Of a DNA stretch of 6,020 nt, positions 1 to 6,020 are shown in pieces (position 1 is the stretch's first letter; every line of letters begins with the position of its first letter). The notes beneath the pieces were generated by a model. The model was not told where the DNA came from. It was given only the letters and a program-made list of their open reading frames with translations, and ran no database searches. Origin of the DNA: Verrucomicrobiales bacterium (GTDB taxonomy: Bacteria > Verrucomicrobiota > Verrucomicrobiia > Verrucomicrobiales > Verrucomicrobiaceae); contig DMMK01000117.1 of NCBI GenBank assembly GCA_003453085.1, forward strand, positions 1-6,020, written 5' to 3'. The position numbers were made by a program, and so were the translations under genes.

Positions 1-1
1 C

Positions 2-274
2 TACACCGCCCTGGCCTTTATCTGTGCCTGGGCAGGGCTGGAGATGCGGGCGCTCTGGCAGAAGTTTGCCTTCCTCTGCGGCCTCACCTACCTCACCATC
101 AGCCTCACCGTCACCCTGGCTTGGATGGGTGTTTTGTTTGAGCCCTTCAGCGGCCTCATGGCGGCATGGGTGGCCTGCCTGGTCGCCGTCATGGTGGCAG
201 ATGCGGGCAAAGCTACCGTGCCCTCCACATCGGAAGCGCCCGTGGTCATCGGCGCTGAAACGAAAGAAGGATGA
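2..274 (+). CDS. C-terminal part of a multi-pass membrane protein (5' end outside window)
   Basis: The reading frame is open from the first bases and ends at TGA 272-274, giving about 90 residues of a longer protein. An internal ATG at 44 exists, but the frame continues upstream of it with equally hydrophobic sequence, so I read this as a truncated gene. Two clear hydrophobic spans are visible, one around FAFLCGLTYLTISLTVTLAW and one around GLMAAWVACLVAVMVA, with a probable third at the left edge (ALAFICAWAG). A short polar tail of about 20 residues, rich in Thr, Ser and Glu, follows and would face the cytoplasm or periplasm. Three closely spaced helices at a C terminus resemble the transmembrane end of CHASE2-type sensor proteins, but no diagnostic motif is in view, so that is only a guess. 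The stop codon lies inside the hairpin at 266-293. Confidence 0.6.
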   Translation, partial: YTALAFICAWAGLEMRALWQKFAFLCGLTYLTISLTVTLAWMGVLFEPFSGLMAAWVACLVAVMVADAGKATVPSTSEAPVVIGAETKEG

Positions 275-293
275 ACCTCGCGGTTCACCCTTC
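266..293 (-). terminator. Intrinsic terminator of the minus-strand lpxR gene
   Basis: Read on the minus strand, 293-282 and 277-266 form a 12-bp stem closed by a GCGA loop, a GNRA-type tetraloop. All twelve positions pair, one of them as G-U (288/271). A U-rich run, TTTCGTTTC, follows at 265-257. In a plus-strand transcript the same position becomes an A-C mismatch and no U-tract follows, so the element is oriented to stop lpxR, whose TAA ends 37 nt upstream. It overlaps the stop codon of the plus-strand membrane-protein gene. The U-tract is interrupted, so efficiency may be modest. Confidence 0.65.
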
Positions 294-329
294 ATCCGTG
301 CTTCTGGTTAGGCTGGTGCCGGTCCAGGT

Positions 330-1349
330 TTAGAAATTGAAGCTCAGGGTGATGGAGCCAAAGATCTGGCCCTCATCCTGGCCGCGATACTCACGGGTGC
401 GGTAGGTGTAGGCATAGCTCAGCTTGGTGTTCTTCCAGTTCACGGCAAAGCCAGCCGAAAGGTCGGCCACCAGAGGGTATTTGTCCACGGAGTGGCTGTC
501 GCGGAAGGTGTTGCCATCCAGGAAGATGTTGCGGGCCACGGCGCGGCCTTCACCACGGAGGAAGAAGTGGAAGCCCAGGCGGTTCACCCATGATTTGGAG
601 GTGTAAGGGTTTTCCAGGGCGGTCGGAGTGGTCGCAGATTCCGTGATCGCTCCGGTGCCAAAGTCGTCGGGAAGATTGTAACCAAACCGCACTTCCGTAC
701 CGATGGTGCCATGGGTCATCACGTTGCCCAAGGTGACACCTGCATAGGGAAGGATATCCCAGTCAAAGCCATGGCTGTCGCGACGGTCGCGGATGCGCCA
801 CATGCGTTCATAGGACACGTTCACGCCGATTTCGTTGCCCAGCTGGTTGTCCCAGCCTTGGGGGTAATCAATGTCACGCGCTTCGTGGACCAGACGCTGG
901 GTCTCTTCGGCATAGGACCAGGGGCCGACGACACCGACGTTAAAGACCAGGGAGTTTTTGACGCGCTCATTCTTCCAAATCAGTCCCATGCCCACATACA
1001 GCCAGCCAGCATAAGGCCGCTGATCCTGCACCAGGGTTCTGGCATCGGTATCCATCGGGGTGAACATGCTCTGCCCCAGGGTGATGGCCACATTGCGTTC
1101 ATAGGTGTCTGTGCCGAAGCCGTCAAAGTACCCCGCCATTTGGCCCAGGGTGGGGTCATCGCCAAACTTCTTCAGGTTTGGGGAGGTCCAGCCGATGCGG
1201 GTCCCGTTGGTGTAGTTGGCATCGGTGTTTCCGAAGAGGTCATTTTCAAAGTAAAAGGACAGTGTGCCGAATCGGTTGGGATCCACATCTTGGGCATGCA
1301 TGGCAGCGGGTAGCAGGCAGGCTGCGAGGAGGCAGAAGAGAGGTTTCAT
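330..1349 (-). CDS. lpxR: LpxR-family lipid A deacylase (DUF2219), outer-membrane beta-barrel
   Basis: The family's known role is Ca2+-dependent removal of the 3'-acyloxyacyl group of lipid A in the outer membrane. The 339-residue product starts with a signal peptide (Lys2, hydrophobic 4-16, likely cleavage MHA-Q after Ala19). Family signatures appear in order: ENDLF (35-39) followed by TDANYTNGTR (42-51), GQSMFTP (92-98), DQRPYAGWLY (109-118), GVVGPWS (139-145), a QRLVH segment (151-155) and PQGWDNQLGNE (163-173). Asn36-Asp37 and His155 match the Asn-Asp pair and His that Salmonella LpxR needs for activity. Alternating amphipathic strands fill the rest, and the protein ends in LSFNF, the terminal aromatic expected of a BamA-assembled barrel. 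Length is close to that of the family. The ATG at 1349 has no clear Shine-Dalgarno. The hydrolase gene lies 186 bp upstream on the same strand, probably a separate unit. True substrate specificity in this organism is not shown. Confidence 0.88.
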   Translation of the reverse strand: MKPLFCLLAACLLPAAMHAQDVDPNRFGTLSFYFENDLFGNTDANYTNGTRIGWTSPNLKKFGDDPTLGQMAGYFDGFGTDTYERNVAITLGQSMFTPMDTDARTLVQDQRPYAGWLYVGMGLIWKNERVKNSLVFNVGVVGPWSYAEETQRLVHEARDIDYPQGWDNQLGNEIGVNVSYERMWRIRDRRDSHGFDWDILPYAGVTLGNVMTHGTIGTEVRFGYNLPDDFGTGAITESATTPTALENPYTSKSWVNRLGFHFFLRGEGRAVARNIFLDGNTFRDSHSVDKYPLVADLSAGFAVNWKNTKLSYAYTYRTREYRGQDEGQIFGSITLSFNF

Positions 1350-1387
1350 GGGAGTAATGAGGTTTTAAAAGTAACGCTGCCCAGCAT

Positions 1388-1400
1388 GCACAAACTGTGC
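1388..1400. promoter_or_regulatory. Short palindrome in the lpxR upstream region
   Basis: GCACA-AAC-TGTGC is a 5-bp inverted repeat with a 3-nt spacer, about 40-50 bp before the lpxR start codon. Its position and symmetry would suit a small operator. On the minus strand a weak -10-like TACTTT lies between it and the start codon, but I find no convincing -35 at the right spacing. Symmetry this short can occur by chance. Confidence 0.2.
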
Positions 1401-1482
1401 CCCGGCTTGGAGGCGGCCTGGGCTTTTCCCTCACCGGGCAGCAGTCACCCAACCACCTTCGTTTCTGATGGAATGGTTGAGG

Positions 1483-1524
1483 GCAGTCTGCACTCCATCG
1501 GTCACTTTGCCCGTTGCAGACTGC
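1483..1524 (-). other. Perfect 10-bp inverted repeat downstream of the hydrolase gene
   Basis: GCAGTCTGCA (1483-1492) and TGCAGACTGC (1515-1524) are exact reverse complements separated by 22 nt. The repeat begins 11 nt after the hydrolase stop codon on the minus strand, which is where a transcript-ending hairpin would sit. No U-tract follows it (the minus strand reads CCTCAACC), so it is not a canonical intrinsic terminator. It may protect the 3' end of the message, be an imperfect terminator, or act as a protein-binding dyad upstream of lpxR. Confidence 0.35.
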
Positions 1525-1535
1525 ATGGGTTGGAC

Positions 1536-2429
1536 TTACTCCGCTGCTTTTAAAAAGCGCTCCATCTCACCCCACAAAAACGCAGGTTCATCCAGTTGGA
1601 TGAAGTGGCGGGCCTTGGGAGCAAAAATAACCCGGTGATTCGGGATCTTCGCCATTTGCGTCCGGTAGTTTTCCTCCATCTGCTTTTTCTGCTCAGGGGT
1701 CGTCGCCATCGCTGTGGCCGCCACCAAGAGCACAGGCACCCGGATCGCCGAAACCTGGGGCCGCAGATCCACGCTCATGAGTTCATGCAAAGCCTGCCCC
1801 ACTGCCCGGGTATCCGATTTCGCGCTGCTCTCTGCCATCCTGTCAAAATCTGCGTCTCCAGTCACCATTCCCCTCAGCGTCATCCGCAGTCCAAACTCGA
1901 ACTGCCCCGCCGTCTGAGTCTTGTAGAGGGAGCGCATGCCTTTCGCCATCTCACGCATGGATTCCGGCGTGGCCGTCGGATTCAGCAAAGCTGGGAAAAA
2001 GGGCACACCATCCACAGCGACCACCGGTCCCACCTCTTCCTGAAACGTCGCTCCAAGCCAGAAGGCCATAAAAGCCCCCAGGCTGTGCCCCACGATGACG
2101 GGACGTTTCAGCCCCTTGTCCCGGATGTACTGGCCCAGGGCGTCTCTCACTGCCTCCAGCATAGGCTCACGCCCCGCCGCAGCCTGCCCCGCGAAACCTG
2201 CCAAGGTCACCACGTGGCATTCATAGCGGTCTTTGAAATGAGCCACCATTCCATCCCACACATTGCCTCCGCAGCTCAGTCCGGGGATCAGAATCATCGG
2301 CTTGCCACTCCCGGTCACCGTCACCGCAAACAGCGGCTTCTTCTCTTGGCCGGGGGCGACCTCTCCGGCCAGGCCGCTCAGCGTCAGGGTCCACAACAGC
2401 AGCATCGTCAAGGGAAGGGAAATGTTCAT
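1536..2429 (-). CDS. Exported alpha/beta-hydrolase fold protein (esterase/lipase-like)
   Basis: A serine hydrolase of the broad COG0596 type; the substrate cannot be told from sequence. I chose the ATG at 2429 (297 residues); a GTG three codons earlier (2438) is also in frame, and neither has a good Shine-Dalgarno. From the ATG, residues 1-22 form a signal peptide with a Leu-rich core ending LSGLAG, so the enzyme probably works in the periplasm or is secreted. ILIPGLSCGG (about 46-55) is the oxyanion-hole loop after strand 3. TLAGFAG (about 75-81) is typical of one subgroup. GHSLG (114-118) is the nucleophile elbow with Ser116, and ARHFIQLD carries the catalytic His275. The usual Asp after the seventh strand is not seen (LLVAATAMATTPEQ there); Asp140 in VDGVPFFP, after the sixth strand, is the likeliest acid. 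The middle section (about 150-225) is a helical cap. Transcribed in the same direction as lpxR and divergently from kdsB. Confidence 0.88.
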   Translation of the reverse strand: MNISLPLTMLLLWTLTLSGLAGEVAPGQEKKPLFAVTVTGSGKPMILIPGLSCGGNVWDGMVAHFKDRYECHVVTLAGFAGQAAAGREPMLEAVRDALGQYIRDKGLKRPVIVGHSLGAFMAFWLGATFQEEVGPVVAVDGVPFFPALLNPTATPESMREMAKGMRSLYKTQTAGQFEFGLRMTLRGMVTGDADFDRMAESSAKSDTRAVGQALHELMSVDLRPQVSAIRVPVLLVAATAMATTPEQKKQMEENYRTQMAKIPNHRVIFAPKARHFIQLDEPAFLWGEMERFLKAAE

Positions 2430-2781
2430 GGCAATCACAGCAAGACCGACATCCTACCCCTAACAGCCGCCGGATGGCCATCCCATACCCACACACGAGG
2501 CGGATTTATCCCCAAGGGCCTCCGCCACATCCCCCAACTTTTTTCGCGACTTAGCTCCAAACGGGGACTCTCGCCCTTGCGCCCGCCATCCTCGTCCCCG
2601 AAATTGTCAGGCAATCAGCCTCCCCGGCTCGTTCACAGGGCAGGGGACTTTTCTGCCATGTCACGATGCCGCGCCCACTTTCAATTTCCGAAAAAGCGAT
2701 CGAGCGGCTGGCTCCAGAGCCTCGTGGGCTTTATCTCAGTGGCCCGCATCTTAGTTCAGCCTTCTCCAGGCCAGAATGTCA

Positions 2782-2915
2782 TCCCCAAAACTTCCCCACC
2801 ATCCCCGGATGAGGATTTGATGGGGAAAGTTGTCCCCATGTTAAGCTGTTGGTTTCCAATCCTTTACATCAAATGATCCCCAAATGGGGAAATTTCTACA
2901 ACGTCCCTATCCCCA
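2782..2915. repeat. Cluster of seven TCCCCA/TGGGGA hexamers
   Basis: Copies lie at 2782-2787, 2793-2798, 2833-2838, 2877-2882 and 2910-2915 (TCCCCA), and at 2821-2826 and 2885-2890 (TGGGGA). Two pairs form dyads: ATGGGGA/TCCCCAT (2820-2826 and 2833-2839, 6-nt spacer) and TCCCCA/TGGGGA (2877-2882 and 2885-2890, 2-nt spacer). ATGGGGAAA is repeated directly at 2820 and 2884. An eighth, isolated copy is at 2509-2514, nearer the hydrolase. By a simple hexamer count fewer than one copy is expected in 134 bp. The cluster ends about 50 bp upstream of a possible kdsB -10. It may be a multi-site operator; degenerate repeat DNA is the alternative. Confidence 0.5.
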
Positions 2916-2962
2916 CGTCTGAATCCGTTCTGCTCTCTCGGAAAACCGGAAATCGGCTGTCA

Positions 2963-2968
2963 TATATT
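2963..2968 (+). promoter_or_regulatory. Possible -10 element for the kdsB-pyrG transcript
   Basis: TATATT is the best -10 match in the region before kdsB and would place the transcription start near 2975, giving a leader of about 67 nt. No good -35 is found 16-18 bp upstream (the bases there read GGAAAA), so the promoter would be weak, activator-dependent or use another sigma factor. The hexamer cluster immediately upstream is in a position where an activator could bind. Confidence 0.3.
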
Positions 2969-3041
2969 CTGCACGAACGTCATTCCCCTTGCACCCCACC
3001 CACCTCCGCGCCATCTCAGGTGAACCGTCCTGCCACCACCC

Positions 3042-5451
<2,410 letters not shown>

Positions 5452-5465
5452 CTTCCTCGCCTCTG

Positions 5466-5499
5466 CGGCCATCACCTCCCGGTGATGGCCGTTTTTTTT
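5466..5499 (+). terminator. Rho-independent terminator of the kdsB-pyrG operon
   Basis: A perfect 11-bp stem, CGGCCATCACC (5466-5476) with GGTGATGGCCG (5481-5491), closed by a TCCC loop and followed by eight T (5492-5499). It begins 15 nt after the pyrG stop codon. This is a canonical strong intrinsic terminator and separates pyrG from the gene starting at 5607. Confidence 0.95.
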
Positions 5500-5551
5500 C
5501 TCCTCCATCCGGCCGGCAACTCAGCCTTGGAAGATTCATCTCAAGTCTTTT

Positions 5552-5591
5552 GTCCGGTTTCCCGGCCAGCCTGGGGATAGGGAAACCTGAC
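5552..5591 (+). promoter_or_regulatory. Stem-loop in the leader of the SGNH gene
   Basis: GGTTTCCC (5556-5563) and GGGAAACC (5580-5587) are perfect reverse complements with a 16-nt loop. GTC (5552-5554) and GAC (5589-5591) extend the stem past one mismatch. The loop contains a smaller dyad, CCAG-C-CTGG. The structure ends 15 nt before the ATG at 5607, where it could affect ribosome access, or it could be an operator if the promoter lies nearby. No U-tract follows it, so it is not a terminator. No convincing -35/-10 pair was found in 5500-5606. Confidence 0.35.
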
Positions 5592-5606
5592 TGCTTCCCT
5601 TTAGCC

Positions 5607-6020
5607 ATGATCCGCTTTCTTCTCCTCACCCTTTGCCTGTTGTCCATTGCCCAGGCTCAGTTGCCGCTGGAACTGACCCCAGGCACGCGCATCGCCTTCA
5701 TTGGTAATTCACTCTTTGACCGCATGCGCGATGACGGCAGCTTCGAGGCTCTGCTGCACCAGCGTTTCCCGCAGCATCATCTCATCGTCCGCAACCTCGC
5801 CTGGAGTGCCGATGAAGTGGCCTTGCGTCCGCGCCCGGATGCTTTTGGCGATTTGAACCAGCATCTCACCGAGCACCAGGCCGATGTCATCTTCGCCGCC
5901 TTTGGCTTCAATGAATCCTTCGGCGGGCTGGAGAAGCTGAAGGAAGAATTCGTGAAGCAGGGCGTCGGCCACTTCGGCTCCGGCTGGGTCTGGCTGGCGG
6001 CCGAGGGCGAGGCGCTGAAG
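5607..6020 (+). CDS. Exported SGNH/GDSL-type hydrolase-like protein, partial, running into SOD-like sequence
   Basis: The ATG at 5607 opens a frame that stays open to the window end (138 residues). Residues 1-17 are a signal peptide with a Leu-rich core and AQA-Q cleavage, so the product is exported. RIAFIGNSLFDRM (28-40) is SGNH block I with GNS in place of GDS and Ser35 as the presumed nucleophile; RNLAWSADE corresponds to the region of block II, and AAFGFNES (97-104) is block III with Gly100 and Asn102. This architecture, including the FxxNESF turn, is common in secreted proteins of Verrucomicrobia and Planctomycetes, where the SGNH part often precedes haem-binding or dehydrogenase-like domains; substrates are unknown. 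From about residue 106 the sequence stops looking like that family and reads as Fe/Mn superoxide dismutase. The start has no Shine-Dalgarno. The gene is separated from pyrG by a strong terminator. Confidence 0.75.
   Translation, partial: MIRFLLLTLCLLSIAQAQLPLELTPGTRIAFIGNSLFDRMRDDGSFEALLHQRFPQHHLIVRNLAWSADEVALRPRPDAFGDLNQHLTEHQADVIFAAFGFNESFGGLEKLKEEFVKQGVGHFGSGWVWLAAEGEALK
5922..6020 (+). other. Fe/Mn superoxide dismutase-like segment fused in frame to the SGNH protein
   Basis: Residues 106-138 of the frame starting at 5607 contain LEKLKEEFVKQGVGH followed by FGSGWVWL (123-130). This matches the segment of iron/manganese SODs that links the N-terminal helical domain to the C-terminal alpha/beta domain, where FGSGW-x-WL is near-invariant. 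The SOD N-terminal half with the first two metal-binding histidines is absent; the Asp and His ligands of the C-terminal half would lie past the window. Codon use differs from the part before it: by hand count about 94% of third positions are G or C here (29 of 31 codons from 5928), against about 72% in codons 1-107. A protein with only this half should not be a working SOD. I cannot tell rearrangement from assembly chimera. Confidence 0.7.

Larger units (their letters stand above)
2430..3041. other. Long divergent intergenic region between hydrolase and kdsB
   Basis: About 610 bp separates two divergent start codons. The part nearest the hydrolase (2430-2780) is C-rich on the plus strand and holds only small inverted repeats, such as GGCGGA (2499-2504) with TCCGCC (2521-2526). 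I found no RNA gene and no convincing protein. The right part (2782-2915) carries the TCCCCA/TGGGGA cluster, and a -10-like TATATT sits at 2963. A frame that is antisense to the hydrolase stays open through the left part to 2876, but it has no coding character. Confidence 0.6.

Noticed and set aside
711..1313. A 200-codon plus-strand frame inside lpxR
   Set aside because: It is antisense to a gene with clear family signatures and has no motif of its own.
2506..2514. TTATCCCCA as a DnaA box, with similar NNATCCCCA sites suggesting a replication origin
   Set aside because: All copies have CCCCA where the DnaA consensus has CCACA. There is no AT-rich unwinding region, and neither dnaA nor dnaN is nearby.
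2783..2806. Minus-strand G-quadruplex from three GGGG runs
   Set aside because: Only three G4 tracts lie close together (loops of 7 and 5 nt); the nearest fourth is 27 nt away, so an intramolecular quadruplex is not well supported.
2666..2812. A 48-codon plus-strand frame starting MPRPLSISEKAIERL
   Set aside because: The first 20 residues look somewhat protein-like, but there is no Shine-Dalgarno, the second half is low-quality sequence, and I recognise no family.
1596..2876. A 426-codon plus-strand frame antisense to the hydrolase and extending into the intergenic region
   Set aside because: Its composition is His, Arg, Pro and Ser rich, as expected of the complement of a high-GC gene. There is no fold-like pattern, and the extension past 2429 shows no coding character.
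2430..3041. CRISPR array, riboswitch or mobile-element remnant in the long intergenic region
   Set aside because: There are no regularly spaced long repeats, no recognisable aptamer core, and no terminal inverted repeats or transposase fragments.

Overview
The window looks like chromosomal DNA of a Gram-negative member of the Verrucomicrobiota, probably Verrucomicrobiaceae (Prosthecobacter-like). The reasons are the tandem kdsB-pyrG arrangement that I recall from the PVC superphylum including Chlamydia, an SGNH protein with a GNS block of a type common in Verrucomicrobia, lipopolysaccharide genes, moderately high GC and mostly absent Shine-Dalgarno sequences. The organism call is inference; no rRNA or other marker is present.

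Layout. Positions 2-274 (+) hold the C-terminal end of a multi-pass membrane protein cut by the window edge. Facing it on the minus strand is an outer-membrane beta-barrel of the LpxR lipid A deacylase family (330-1349). Between the two stop codons is a hairpin that pairs completely only in the minus-strand transcript, so it most likely terminates lpxR. Upstream of lpxR, also on the minus strand, is an exported alpha/beta hydrolase (1536-2429). A long divergent intergenic region (2430-3041) follows; it carries seven copies of the hexamer TCCCCA/TGGGGA within 134 bp and a possible -10 element. Then comes kdsB (3042-3800, TTG start) and, 4 nt later, pyrG (3805-5451), closed by a textbook intrinsic terminator (5466-5499). 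After a 107-nt leader with its own stem-loop, an exported SGNH/GDSL-type protein starts at 5607 and runs off the window.

How the genes fit together. PyrG makes CTP, and KdsB spends CTP to make CMP-Kdo, the donor for the inner core of LPS. Kdo is attached to lipid A, and LpxR-family enzymes remove acyl chains from lipid A at the outer membrane. The window therefore has an envelope/LPS theme, although the lpxR and kdsB units are transcribed divergently and need not be co-regulated.

The strangest signal is at the right edge. The SGNH protein reads in frame, without a break, from its GxNE block straight into a stretch that is recognisably the middle of an Fe/Mn superoxide dismutase (FGSGWVWL). 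Third-position GC jumps at the same place. This is a real gene rearrangement, a domain fusion, or an assembly or sequence chimera. The hexamer cluster ahead of kdsB is the second item worth a look. I see no mobile element, CRISPR array, tRNA, rRNA or defence system.
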